DNA from: Streptomyces tuirus
GTDB taxonomy: Bacteria; Actinomycetota; Actinomycetes; Streptomycetales; Streptomycetaceae
DNA: 64,000 bases
Direction of reading: 5' to 3'
Assembly (NCBI RefSeq): GCF_014701095.1
Contig: NZ_AP023439.1
Coordinates: 6,870,001-6,934,000 of the forward strand
The translations under genes were made by a program, and so were the position numbers. Below the pieces are notes generated by a model. The model made no database searches. It was not told where the DNA came from and saw nothing but the letters and a program-made list of their open reading frames with translations. Within the stretch, counting starts at the first letter, position 1. Every line of letters starts with the position of its first letter. Positions 27,166-35,632 of the stretch are shown here, piece after piece.

Positions 27166-27552
27166 GTGACGGATCCCGGGCAGCGTCCCCGGCGGGGACA
27201 GGGTGAGCTGGAGGCGCTGGTGCTGTCGGCGCTGCGGGAGGCGGACGGCCCGGCCACGGCCGGCTGGGTGCAGGAGCGCCTCGGTGGTGACCTCGCGTAC
27301 ACGACGGTGATCACGATCCTGACCCGGTTGCTGGGCAAGGGTGCGGTCTCCCGGGAGCGGGTCGGCCGGTCTTTCGCCTGGACGCCGGACTCGGACCAGG
27401 CGGGCCTGGCCGCCCGGAAGATGCGCAAGGTGCTGGACGCCGAGAGCGACCGCGGGGCCGTGCTGGCCAGCTTCGTCACCGGCCTCGGCCCGGACGAGGA
27501 GCGACTGCTGCGAGACCTGCTGGATCAGGCCCAGGGTGAAGGGGAAGACTGA
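27166..27552 (+). CDS. BlaI/MecI/CopY family transcriptional regulator
   Basis: 128 aa. The winged-helix domain reads GELEALVLSALREADGP ... TTVITILTRLLGKGAVSRERVGRSF, the PenR/BlaI pattern, and a dimerisation helix follows (about residues 90-125). It should repress genes with TACA/TGTA dyads. GTG 27166 is my preferred start; an upstream in-frame GTG at 27109 would add 19 basic residues. Overlaps no gene; the M56 peptidase starts 7 bases after it, the usual repressor-protease pair. Confidence 0.85.
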   Translation: MTDPGQRPRRGQGELEALVLSALREADGPATAGWVQERLGGDLAYTTVITILTRLLGKGAVSRERVGRSFAWTPDSDQAGLAARKMRKVLDAESDRGAVLASFVTGLGPDEERLLRDLLDQAQGEGED

Positions 27553-27558
27553 CGCCTC

Positions 27559-28527
27559 ATGGGGGTCTTCGTCTTTCTGCCACTGATCCTTCCGCTCACG
27601 GCCTGGCCGGTCGCCCGCCTCGCCGAACAGCATCTGCATCCGCGGACCGCGACCCGGCTGCTGACGGTGCTGGCCGTCGTGCTGGCGCTGTGCAGCACGG
27701 TCTGTCTGGCCCTGGTGATGGTGGTCGGCACCGCCCAACTCCCCGGCAACCCCTTGCCGGACGGCTGGTCCGACCCCGAGGTGCGGGCGGCGGTGCCCTA
27801 CGACGAGGTCGTGGGCAAGGCCGCGATTCCCGCGCTGTGCGCGGTCCTCGTCGCCTGCGCCCGGACGGTGCGACGGCACGGGCGGGTGCGCCGCCAGGCC
27901 CATCTGGCCCTGGCCGGGCTGCGGGGGACGGAGGTGGCGGTCCTGCCCGACGCCGTGCCCTACGCGTACGCGCTGCCGCCCGCGGGGCGCCGGGGCGGGG
28001 GCCTGTCGGCCCGCGGTGCGGGGCGCGGCCGCGTCGTGGTGACGACGGCCCTGCTGGACCGGCTCCGGCCGGCGGAGCGACGGGCCCTGTTCGCCCACGA
28101 GCGGGCGCACCTCGCCGCCCGCCACGACCGGTTTCTGCTCGCCGTGCAACTGGCGGCCCGCGCCAACCCGTTCCTGCGGCCGCTGCGCACCGCCGTGGCG
28201 TACACGGCGGAGCGGTGGGCGGACGAGGAGGCGGCCCGGACGATCGGCAGCCGCCGCACGGTGGCGAGAGCGATCGGCACGGCCGCACTCGTCTCGCGCG
28301 GCACGCCGCTGCCGACCCTCGCGGGACTCGCCGCACCTGGCCCGGTACCGCGCCGGGTAGCGGCGCTGCTGGGCCCGGCCCCGGCTGTGCCCGACTGGCC
28401 ACCGGTGTTCACGGCGGTCGGCCTGGCCGCCTGGGGCGCTGCGGCGGGAACGGCCGTCTCGGCGATGTCCTCCGCGAACGCGGCCGTGACGATGGTCCTC
28501 ATCCTCCACGCGGCCACACCGCTCTAG
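27559..28527 (+). CDS. M56 family membrane metallopeptidase
   Basis: 322 aa. Several membrane helices (about residues 3-20, 33-58, 88-100 and 280-310) surround a cytoplasmic zinc-protease domain whose HExxH motif is HERAHL with H180, E181, H184; a further acidic ligand is in WADEEAA. M56 proteases resemble the BlaR1/MecR1 protease part without the penicillin-sensor domain, so the signal it reads is unknown. The likely role is inactivating the adjacent BlaI-like repressor. Same operon, 6-base gap. Confidence 0.85.
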   Translation: MGVFVFLPLILPLTAWPVARLAEQHLHPRTATRLLTVLAVVLALCSTVCLALVMVVGTAQLPGNPLPDGWSDPEVRAAVPYDEVVGKAAIPALCAVLVACARTVRRHGRVRRQAHLALAGLRGTEVAVLPDAVPYAYALPPAGRRGGGLSARGAGRGRVVVTTALLDRLRPAERRALFAHERAHLAARHDRFLLAVQLAARANPFLRPLRTAVAYTAERWADEEAARTIGSRRTVARAIGTAALVSRGTPLPTLAGLAAPGPVPRRVAALLGPAPAVPDWPPVFTAVGLAAWGAAAGTAVSAMSSANAAVTMVLILHAATPL

Positions 28528-28550
28528 CCCTGCGTTCACCCCGCCACCGG

Positions 28551-29132
28551 GCGCGCCCTCAGGGGCGGGGGGACTGCGCGACGAGCCACAACGGCGCCGC
28601 ACCCGGCAGACATCGGGAGTTCCCACCCCGGAAGCCGCGGCGGGGGCCCGGGCGTGTGCGGCATGGTCTGGCGCTCCGGGCGCGCCCTCAGGGGCGCGGG
28701 GAACTGCGCGACAAGCCACACGGCGCCGCACCAGGCAGACATCGGGAGTCCCCACCCCGGAAGCCGCGGCGGGGGCCCGGGCGTGTGCGGCATGGTCTGG
28801 CGCTTTGGGCGTGCCCTGAGGGGCGCGGGGAACTGCGCGACAAGCCACAACGGCGCCGCACCCGGCAGGCATCGGGAGTCCCCACCCCGGAAGCCGCGGC
28901 GGGGGCCCGGGCGTGTGCGGCATGGTCTGGCGCTTTGGGCGTGCCCTGAGGGGCGCGGGGAACTGCGCGACGAGCCACAATGGCGCCGCACCGGCAGACG
29001 TCGGGAGTCCCCACTCAGGAAGCCGCGGCGGGGGCCCGGGCGTGTGCGGCATGGTCTGGCGCTCCGGGCGCGCCCTGAGGGGCGCGGGGAACTGCGCGAC
29101 AAGCCACAACGGCGCCGCACCCGGCAGGCAAC
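28551..29132 (+). repeat. Tandem array of five 129-130-bp repeats
   Basis: The block GCGCCCTGAGGGGCGCGGGG (or a close variant) starts at about 28552, 28681, 28811, 28941 and 29070, each followed by AACTGCGCGACAAGCCACAA, CGGCGCCGCAC and a CCGGAAGCCGCGG segment. Copies are about 90-95% alike by eye. Each contains a small self-complementary block (GCGCCCTGAGGGGCGC), terminator-like. Open frames through it in several phases simply reflect lack of stops. It lies between the M56 gene and spo0M, both ending here. Confidence 0.85.
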
Positions 29133-29150
29133 AGGAGGACCCCCTGCCCC

Positions 29151-30143
29151 TCAGCCCTCCTCTTCCTCCTCCTCGCCCTCGAAGAAGTCCCCGACCTCGT
29201 CGACGACTTCGGCCGCGACCATGCCACCGACGACACCGACCGCAAGTCCCGCCGCACCCGCGGCGACGGCCGTGCCCACGCCGGGGCCCGAGCCCCGGCC
29301 ATCCTGGTGTCCGGCCCCGTGTCCGTGGCCGAAGCCAGGGCCGAACGGCGTGGGGGAGTCGTAGCCGGACGACCGCTGCTCGGCCAGCTGCCGCATCCAC
29401 CCGTCGACGATCGCGGACCAGTCCTCCTGCCGCACCCCGTCATGGGAGACGGTGAACCGGGTGAGCGTGTCATGGCCCGCCGACACGAAACCGCCCCGCT
29501 TGTCCGCCTCCAGCACGACCTCCATGCCGCCCGGGCCCGCCAGGAACGTCAGCTCGATCTCGTTGAACCGCTGCGCGTACTGCGGCGCGGGGACGAGTTC
29601 GATCTCCTGGTAGAAGGGCAGTCGCTGGCCCGTGCCGCCGATGCGCCCGTACTCGAGGTCGGCCGACCTGAAGCCGAACCCGAGCCCGCCGAGGGCCTCG
29701 AGCACGGCCTCCTGCACCGGCAGCGGCGCGATGTTCAGCCGGTCCAGGTCGCCCTTGTCCTTCGCGCCCGCCACCGACAGCTCGGTGCGTACCCCTAGGA
29801 CCACGCCCAGGCTCTGCCCGTGCAGCTCGGTGACCGGGGTCTCCCACGGCAGGACCACACTGAACGGCACCCTGTGCTGCTCGCCCTCCGCGAGCCGGAA
29901 ACCGCCGCCGACGGTGAACCGGTCGAAGGCCACGACACCCTCGCTCTCACCGCCCTCGTGCTCCGCCTCGACGCGGGCCACCAGCTCCAGGGTGATGTGC
30001 TCGATCTCGAAGTCGGCCTTGCCGCCCACGAGATGGACCTGACCGGTGAGCGTGCCGCCGGGCCGGACCGAAGCGGGGTCGAGCACCGTGTCGACCGTGG
30101 GGCCGCCGACACCGAGCGCGCCGAGCAGTCGTTTGAACACCAT
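29151..30143 (-). CDS. Spo0M-type sporulation protein
   Basis: 330 aa. The first 250 residues form an arrestin-like beta fold typical of Spo0M: GPTVDTVLDPASVRPGGTLTG near the start, VPFSVVLPWETPVTEL and YQEIELVPAPQYAQRFNEIE. The C-terminus is Gly/His-rich, then a Gly/Ala hydrophobic stretch and an acidic EGEEEEEEG end. Spo0M proteins influence sporulation or cell-surface events by an unclear mechanism. The ATG at 30143 fits the family start better than the GTG at 30155, which overlaps the AAGGAG. The promoter holds a BlaI-type palindrome. Confidence 0.85.
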   Translation of the reverse strand: MVFKRLLGALGVGGPTVDTVLDPASVRPGGTLTGQVHLVGGKADFEIEHITLELVARVEAEHEGGESEGVVAFDRFTVGGGFRLAEGEQHRVPFSVVLPWETPVTELHGQSLGVVLGVRTELSVAGAKDKGDLDRLNIAPLPVQEAVLEALGGLGFGFRSADLEYGRIGGTGQRLPFYQEIELVPAPQYAQRFNEIELTFLAGPGGMEVVLEADKRGGFVSAGHDTLTRFTVSHDGVRQEDWSAIVDGWMRQLAEQRSSGYDSPTPFGPGFGHGHGAGHQDGRGSGPGVGTAVAAGAAGLAVGVVGGMVAAEVVDEVGDFFEGEEEEEEG

Positions 30144-30176
30144 GGTGGCGTCCACTCCTTCATGTGCGTGTGCTGG

Positions 30177-30196
30177 CTTCTACAAGCATGTAGAAG
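30177..30196. promoter_or_regulatory. BlaI/MecI-type operator upstream of spo0M
   Basis: CTTCTACAAGCATGTAGAAG has two 8-base arms, CTTCTACA and TGTAGAAG, and a 4-base spacer, matching the site at 27074-27089. It lies 34-53 bases upstream of the spo0M start, where a -10 or -35 would be expected. Confidence 0.65.
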
Positions 30197-30299
30197 CATA
30201 GAGGGTGCGGGTGGAAGGAGGCCGCGCTGCGCGTTCCCGCGCGCCGGAATTGGCCGAAAGGAATCACTACCCCACGCGCCGGTGCCGCAGCCCGCCCCC

Positions 30300-30737
30300 T
30301 CGGGCGGACCTCGGCACGCCGAAACTGCCGCCCGAGGCGTTCTTCCAGCGCGACGGCTTACGCCTCCCCGAGCAGGGCCGCCACCAGCTCGACCTGCGCC
30401 ACCCCGCCGCCCGCGCCCACCTCGACAAGACGGGCGACCGCATCGCCGGCGACCGGGGCGTGGGCCACCTCAAGCTCGACTACAACATCGTCGTCGACCG
30501 GGAACTGCGCCTCGGGCGGCATGCGCAGGACGCCGTCGACGTCTCCAGGTCGACCCACGCGGACCGGCACGACTCCGCGTCCCGGTCCGGCAAGGGGCGG
30601 CAGGGACGTCCGGACGGACGTCCTGCACCCGTCGTCGGCGGACGCCGGCGAGGCCCGTCTGGGACGCGGAGGGACTGACGGCGTCCGTGCCGCGCACGCC
30701 CGTGGTGCTGCTGATCCCGCTCGGTCAGGAGCCGTGA
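30300..30737 (+). pseudogene. Remnant of a glycosidase (GH36 alpha-galactosidase-like)
   Basis: In one frame, about residues PEQGRHQLDLRHPAARAHLD and GVGHLKLDYNI resemble the strand bearing the catalytic Asp (KxDYN) of GH36 alpha-galactosidases. After about 30500 this similarity stops; another frame gives WDAEGLTASVPRTPVVLLIPL, which resembles the final beta-sandwich strand of such enzymes. The start, N-terminal domain and acid/base region are missing, so I read it as a decayed gene. The original family is uncertain. Confidence 0.45.
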
Positions 30738-30747
30738 GACGGTCCGC

Positions 30748-31863
30748 TCACGCGCGTACGGCGCTGCGCTCCCGCGCCCGGTCGCGCGCGTCCCGGCGGA
30801 ATGCCCACGCCATGTCGGGCTCCATCACCCAGCGGAACACCCGCCGCACGGGCGGGGTGCAGAGGACCGTCACGAGCGCCGCCGCGGCGACCGTCACGAG
30901 GATCTCGCCCGGGGGCCGGTGCACCCATGCCGGCTCGTACCAGCCCCAGAACTTGGAGCCCTGCGCGACGAAGCCGTGCAGCAGGTAGCCGTAGAGCGTG
31001 CCCGCGCCCAGCACGGTGAACCAGGTGCGGCGGCCGGGCACCCAGGCGAGGAAGCAGGCGACCAGGATCATCGAGCAGCCGAAGGTCACCAGCGTCATGA
31101 CGGGCCCGTACCAGGAGGGCGCCTCGAGCTCCGCGGCGCTGTCGCGGTGGTAGAACCAGGCGCCGCTCATCCGCGGCACCGCCCAGTAGGCCACGGCCAG
31201 CGCACCGGCGAACACCGGCACGGCGAGGATCCGTGCCGAACGGCGCCGCACCAGGTGGAAGTGCTCGGGCCGCAGCAGCAGACCGAGGACGAAGTACGGC
31301 AGGAACTGCAGGGCGCGCTGCAGATCGAGGTCGTTGCCGATGGACGGCGAGAGCGTCGCCAGCATCGCGATGACGAGGGCGACGGGCAGCGGCCACCGCA
31401 CGCGCTGCCAGATCGGCGTGGTCAGGCGCCAGACGAACAGGGCGATGAGGAACCAGGTCAGGTAGAGGGGGTCCAGCAGGCTCACCGGCCGGTCGGGCTC
31501 CTGGTCGGTCCAGCGCGTGAACAGCGTGTACGCCGTCTCGAACACGACGTACGGCACGGCGAGCCCCGTGACCAGCCGCCTGATCCGGCCCGGGCTCGCG
31601 TCGAAGGAGCGCGAGAAGTAGCCGGAGATCACGATGAACGCCGGCATGTGGAAGGCGTACACGACCATGTAGAGCGCGCCGGCCGCCCGGCTGCCGTCCC
31701 GCAGGGGCTCCCAGGAGTGCCCGATCGCCACCAGCACGATCGCCAGGTACTTGGCGTTGTCGAAGAACGCGTCCCGCCGGGCGGCCGGTTCCGGGGCGGG
31801 TGGCGCTTTGCGCTCCGCCTCGCCGGCCGCGACCGCGCGCATGCGCAGGGTGTCCTCGCTCAT
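30748..31863 (-). CDS. Acyltransferase family 3 membrane protein
   Basis: 371 aa with about ten membrane helices. It has the acyltransferase-3 features FFDNAKYLAIVLVAIGHSWEP (shown from residue 32), a catalytic-type His in AFHMPAFIVISGYF and RRLVTGLAVPYV. Relatives O-acylate surface glycans or membrane sugars. ATG at 31863 with GGGAGG upstream, and about 225 bases separate it from the tct operon. The acceptor is unknown. Confidence 0.83.
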   Translation of the reverse strand: MSEDTLRMRAVAAGEAERKAPPAPEPAARRDAFFDNAKYLAIVLVAIGHSWEPLRDGSRAAGALYMVVYAFHMPAFIVISGYFSRSFDASPGRIRRLVTGLAVPYVVFETAYTLFTRWTDQEPDRPVSLLDPLYLTWFLIALFVWRLTTPIWQRVRWPLPVALVIAMLATLSPSIGNDLDLQRALQFLPYFVLGLLLRPEHFHLVRRRSARILAVPVFAGALAVAYWAVPRMSGAWFYHRDSAAELEAPSWYGPVMTLVTFGCSMILVACFLAWVPGRRTWFTVLGAGTLYGYLLHGFVAQGSKFWGWYEPAWVHRPPGEILVTVAAAALVTVLCTPPVRRVFRWVMEPDMAWAFRRDARDRARERSAVRA

Positions 31864-32050
31864 CACGCCTCCCGTACGGAGTGCGGGGAACCCAGGCGGG
31901 TGACAACGCGTCTTGCCGGAGATACGGCGAGGGGGAGCCGGTGCGACATCCCCGGCGCCTGACCACTGCGGGGCGGCGTAAACCGCTTTCCGCGTGACTG
32001 TAGCGCGGATCACATCAACGACGCCGATCACAGGCACGGCAGTGTCACAC

Positions 32051-32082
32051 CCGCACGGCACCCGGGAACGGGTGCCGTGCGG
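32051..32082. terminator. Terminator of the tctCBA operon
   Basis: CCGCACGGCACCCG, tetraloop GGAA, CGGGTGCCGTGCGG: a perfect 14-base-pair stem beginning 6 bases after the tctA stop. No U-tract, as usual in this lineage. Confidence 0.75.
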
Positions 32083-32088
32083 ACCGGG

Positions 32089-33582
32089 TCAGGCCGCGGC
32101 GCGGCTGCGCGTCACCGCCTTCCGCAGCAGCGGCCACACCAGCAGCAGCACGATCACCGCGTACACGGTCACCGCGAACGGCGTGTTGACCAGCCCCGTC
32201 ACGCTGCCGTCGCTGATCTGCAGGGCGCGCCGCAACTGCTGCTCGGCGTTCGGCCCGAGGATCACACCGATCACGGCGGGCAGCACCGGCAGCCCGTAGC
32301 GGCGCATGCCGAAGCCGATCAGGCCGATGATCAGCAGGATCACCAGGTCGATCACCTCACCGCCGACCGCGTACGCACCGACCGCCGCGAAGAACATGAT
32401 CCCGGCGTAGAGGTACGGCCGCGGGATGCGCAGCAGTTTCGCCCAGACGGGCGCCAGTGGCAGGTTCAGTGCGAGCAGCAGCACCATGCCGACGAACAGG
32501 GAGGCGATCAGGCCCCACACCAGGTCGGGTTCGCGCTCGAAGAGCAGCGGACCGGGCTGGATGCCGTACTGCTGGAAGGCGGCCAGCATCACGGCCGCGA
32601 CCGCGGTGGTCGGCAGGCCCAGGGTCAGCATCGACACCAGCGTGCCCGCCGCCGAGGCCGACGCCGCCGACTCCGGGCCCGCCACGCCCTCGATGGCGCC
32701 CTTGCCCCACTCGTCCTTGTGCTTCGACAGGCGCTTCTCCGCCACGTACGACAGGAAGGTGGGTATCTCCGCGCCGCCGGCCGGGATCGCGCCGAACGGG
32801 AAACCGATGAACGGGCCGCGCAGCCACGACTTCCAGGTCCGGTTCACGTCGTCGCGGCCCAGCCACGGACGCCCCACCGGGATCGGCTCCGGCGGCCTGC
32901 GCCGCAGATGGGCCGCCACCCACAGGGCCTCGCCGATCGCGAAGAGCCCGACCGCGACGATCACCACGTCGATGCCGTCGGCGAGTTGGAGCGAGCCGAA
33001 CGTCAGACGCTGCTGGCCGGTCATCTGGTCCAGGCCCACCAGCCCCAGGGTGAGGCCGATCAGCAGGGAGGCCAGGCCCCGGATGCGGGACGAGCCGAGC
33101 ACCGAGGTCACCGCGATGAACGCCAGCACCATGATGGCGAAGTAGTCCGGCGCGCCGATGTCCACGGCCAGTTTCGCGACCGTCGGCGCGAGCGCCACCA
33201 GCAGCAGTGTGCCGATCAGGCCGCCCGCGAAGTGCCCGACGGCGGCCGCCGCGAGGGCCTGGGCGCCACGCCCCGACTTGGCCATGGGGTTGCCCTCCAT
33301 GGCCGCCACCACGGCCGCGCTCTCGCCCGGGGTGTTGAGCAGGATGGAGGTGGTCGAGCCGCCGAACATCGCGCCGTAGTAGATGCCGGCGAACATGATG
33401 AACGCGCCGGTCGGGTCGAGCCCGTACGTCACCGGCAGCAGCAGCGCCACCGCCATCGCCGGGCCGATGCCCGGCAGCACCCCGATCGCCGTGCCGAGCA
33501 GCACACCGATCACGGCCCACAGGAGATTGACCGGCGTGAGGGCCGTACCGAAGCCGTCCAGAAGGGAGTTGAGGGCGTTCAT
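32089..33582 (-). CDS. tctA: Tripartite tricarboxylate transporter, large permease TctA
   Basis: 497 aa, about 12 membrane helices. The TctA signature is seen in GVLPGIGPAMAVALLLP and in YYGAMFGGSTTSILLNTPGE, with a second Gly-rich loop at PAGGAEIPTFLSY. It is the ion-coupled permease of a secondary transporter for citrate-like or other carboxylates. It lies last in tctC-tctB-tctA, one base after tctB. No TctD/TctE two-component pair is nearby. Confidence 0.92.
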   Translation of the reverse strand: MNALNSLLDGFGTALTPVNLLWAVIGVLLGTAIGVLPGIGPAMAVALLLPVTYGLDPTGAFIMFAGIYYGAMFGGSTTSILLNTPGESAAVVAAMEGNPMAKSGRGAQALAAAAVGHFAGGLIGTLLLVALAPTVAKLAVDIGAPDYFAIMVLAFIAVTSVLGSSRIRGLASLLIGLTLGLVGLDQMTGQQRLTFGSLQLADGIDVVIVAVGLFAIGEALWVAAHLRRRPPEPIPVGRPWLGRDDVNRTWKSWLRGPFIGFPFGAIPAGGAEIPTFLSYVAEKRLSKHKDEWGKGAIEGVAGPESAASASAAGTLVSMLTLGLPTTAVAAVMLAAFQQYGIQPGPLLFEREPDLVWGLIASLFVGMVLLLALNLPLAPVWAKLLRIPRPYLYAGIMFFAAVGAYAVGGEVIDLVILLIIGLIGFGMRRYGLPVLPAVIGVILGPNAEQQLRRALQISDGSVTGLVNTPFAVTVYAVIVLLLVWPLLRKAVTRSRAAA

Positions 33583-33583
33583 G

Positions 33584-34123
33584 TCACAGCACTCCCATCA
33601 GCGGACCACCGGGCAGGGGCACTCCGAGCAGGTTGTTGAAGACGGTGTAGGTGACCAGGGACAGCCCGGCCGCGATGAGCGGATCGCGGTCGGTCCTGCG
33701 GCTGCCGAGCGCGAACGCGGCGCCCCAGAACAGCAGCGCGCCCGCGATGGGGAAGCCGAGCGGCTCGATCAGGACGGCGGCGCCGAGGAAGACCCCGGCG
33801 AGCAGCAGCACCGTGCGCCAGTCGGCGGGCTCGGACAGGTCGATGTCCTCACCGCCCTCGGCCTGGCCCCGGCCGCCGCGCAGCACGTCCACGGCGAGCA
33901 GCGCGGCGATGACCAGCAGGCCGGCGCCGACCACGACCGGCACGGTCCTCGGGCCGACCGGGCCGCGCTGGGCGATGTCGACGTCCATGGTGAGCGCGTC
34001 GGTCAGGACGAGGACGCCGAGTGCCAGCAGCAGGGCACAGACGCCGAGTTCGGAGTGCTCGCGCAGCCACGAGCGCTGTTCGCCGCCGGTCTCGGCAGGG
34101 GAAATGTCGGTCTGCGTCGTCAC
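33584..34123 (-). CDS. tctB: Tripartite tricarboxylate transporter, small subunit TctB
   Basis: 179 aa with four membrane helices (about residues 28-45, 58-78, 105-125 and 135-172). It has the low conservation but typical length and helix pattern of TctB, with GPRTVPVVVGAGLLVIAALLA (first 20). It pairs with TctA in the membrane. Overlaps the tctC stop by 4 bases (ATGA). Confidence 0.88.
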   Translation of the reverse strand: MTTQTDISPAETGGEQRSWLREHSELGVCALLLALGVLVLTDALTMDVDIAQRGPVGPRTVPVVVGAGLLVIAALLAVDVLRGGRGQAEGGEDIDLSEPADWRTVLLLAGVFLGAAVLIEPLGFPIAGALLFWGAAFALGSRRTDRDPLIAAGLSLVTYTVFNNLLGVPLPGGPLMGVL

Positions 34124-35103
34124 AGTCCCAGCTCCTTCAGCACCGAAACCACGCGCTTGTCCTCGGCGTCGAGGAACGCGCCGAACTCCTCACCGGTGAG
34201 GAAGGCGTCGTCCCAGCCGTTCTGCCGCAGGGACGTGCGCCACTCCTGCGAGTCGTGGAGCTCCTCGATCAGCTTCACGAGCTTGTCGCGCTCCCCGTCG
34301 TTCAGTCCGGGCGGGGCGACGATGCCGCGCCAGTTGGTGAAGTTCACGTCGTAGCCCGCCTCCTTCAGCGTGGGCGCGTCGAGGCCCTGGACGCGTTCCG
34401 GGCCGGTGACCGCGAGGAGGCGCAGCTCGCCCGCCTTGATCTGGTCCAGGTACTCGCCGACCCCGGAGACCCCGAAGGCGACCTTGTTGCCGAGGATCGA
34501 GGCGAGCAGCTCGCCGCCGCCGTCGAAGGGGATGTAGTTGACCTGCTTCGGGGGGATCCCGGCGGCCCGGGCCATCAGCATGGGCGCGAGGTGGTCGGGC
34601 CCGCCGGGCGAAGAGCCGCCGCCCACGGGGAGCTTGCCCGGGTTCTCCTTCCAGGCGCCGATCAGGTCGTCGATCGTCTTGTACGGCGAGTCCTTCGCCA
34701 CGACCACCACGTCCTGCTCCTCGGTGAGCCGGGCGATCGGCGTGGTGTCCCCGAGCGTCTTCGGCGCGTCGTTGGAGCGGACGGCGCCCACGACCCCGAG
34801 GCCCATGGACATGGCGAGCTTGCCGTTGCCGTGCTCGCTCACCAGCCGGCTCAAGCCCACCGTGCCGCCGGCGCCGGGCAGGTTGAACACCTCGATGCTG
34901 TGGGTGAGTCCGGCGTCCTCGGCGTTCTTCGCGGCCGTGCGGGCCGTGATGTCGTAGCCGCCGCCCGGCGTGTTGGGGACCATGAAACGCAGGCCCGGGA
35001 TCTGTGTGCCGGTCTCGGAGCCGCTGCCGGTGGTCAGCAGCGGTGGTCCGACGAGTACGAGCACGGCGGCCCCGAGCAGGGCGAGGGGGGTGCGCAGGCG
35101 CAC
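34120..35103 (-). CDS. tctC: Tripartite tricarboxylate transporter, binding protein TctC
   Basis: 327 aa. A signal peptide-like segment (RTPLALLGAAVLVLVG) precedes the TctC fold, with LRFMVPNTPGGGYDITAR and the family GGGSSPGGPDH and NYIPFDGGGELLASILG patterns. It binds the carboxylate outside the membrane and delivers it to TctAB. I chose the GTG at 35103 (AGGTGG 8 bases upstream); GTGs at 35112 and 35115 are alternatives. First gene of the operon. Confidence 0.9.
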   Translation of the reverse strand: MRLRTPLALLGAAVLVLVGPPLLTTGSGSETGTQIPGLRFMVPNTPGGGYDITARTAAKNAEDAGLTHSIEVFNLPGAGGTVGLSRLVSEHGNGKLAMSMGLGVVGAVRSNDAPKTLGDTTPIARLTEEQDVVVVAKDSPYKTIDDLIGAWKENPGKLPVGGGSSPGGPDHLAPMLMARAAGIPPKQVNYIPFDGGGELLASILGNKVAFGVSGVGEYLDQIKAGELRLLAVTGPERVQGLDAPTLKEAGYDVNFTNWRGIVAPPGLNDGERDKLVKLIEELHDSQEWRTSLRQNGWDDAFLTGEEFGAFLDAEDKRVVSVLKELGL

Positions 35104-35280
35104 GAGTGCCACCACCTGTCGGTACGTCGATGCGGGTAGGTAAAGGCCCTGTGGGGGAGGGTGACGCGGGCCACATCGTGCCCGGGCTCCGCCGCCCTGT
35201 CTGCCTTGCGGAACCAACGGTGGTTTTGGTCTTTGCGGTCACCGGGGCGACCGGGTCCGTCCCCGCCCGGTCAAAGCGAT

Positions 35281-35296
35281 TCACGTTCCCGTGAAA
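35281..35296. promoter_or_regulatory. Palindrome in the tctC / hydrophobic-peptide divergent region
   Basis: TTCACG, four bases, CGTGAA. It is in a locally AT-richer stretch about 180 bases upstream of tctC and 77 upstream of the small hydrophobic protein. A regulator site is likely; which regulator is unknown. Confidence 0.4.
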
Positions 35297-35372
35297 CTCG
35301 TGAAGAAACACGGAAATTCGACTGTGTGTTCGTCGATGCGCGGGGCATCAGGACGAGCGGAGGTTGATAACT

Positions 35373-35543
35373 ATGGTTCCCCTGCTTCTCGTCCTGCTGC
35401 TGGCCCTGGTCCTGTTCGGCGCGGGTTTCGCGCTCAAGGCACTGTGGTGGATCGCGGTGATCGTGCTGGTGCTGTGGCTGCTGGGCTTCGTGCTGCGCAG
35501 CGCGGACAGCGGCGGCCGTAGGGGCCGCTGGTATCGCTGGTAG
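35373..35543 (+). CDS. Small hydrophobic membrane protein
   Basis: 56 aa, below the size of most gene finders. The start ATG at 35373 has GGAGG at 35359-35363. Almost all of residues 2-42 is hydrophobic, forming two close helices around ALKALWWIAVIVL, and the tail SADSGGRRGRWYRW is basic and aromatic. Proteins of this length and composition recur in Streptomyces. No function known. It is followed after 89 bases by the hemerythrin gene. Confidence 0.75.
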   Translation: MVPLLLVLLLALVLFGAGFALKALWWIAVIVLVLWLLGFVLRSADSGGRRGRWYRW

Positions 35544-35632
35544 ACCGGCAGAGACCCTGCGGCGAGCAAAACATCAGGAATGGGGTAAACGAAAGTGACC
35601 CGATTCTCTCCAGGGAAAGGCGTTCCATTTCC

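Noticed and set aside
28551..29132. CRISPR array
   Set aside because: Unit length of about 129 bases with no unique spacers between units, and no cas genes in the window.
28551..29364. Open frames in several phases through the 129-bp repeats
   Set aside because: They arise because the repeat unit lacks stop codons; the predicted peptides are repeats of the unit, without ribosome binding sites, and conflict with the spo0M gene at the end.
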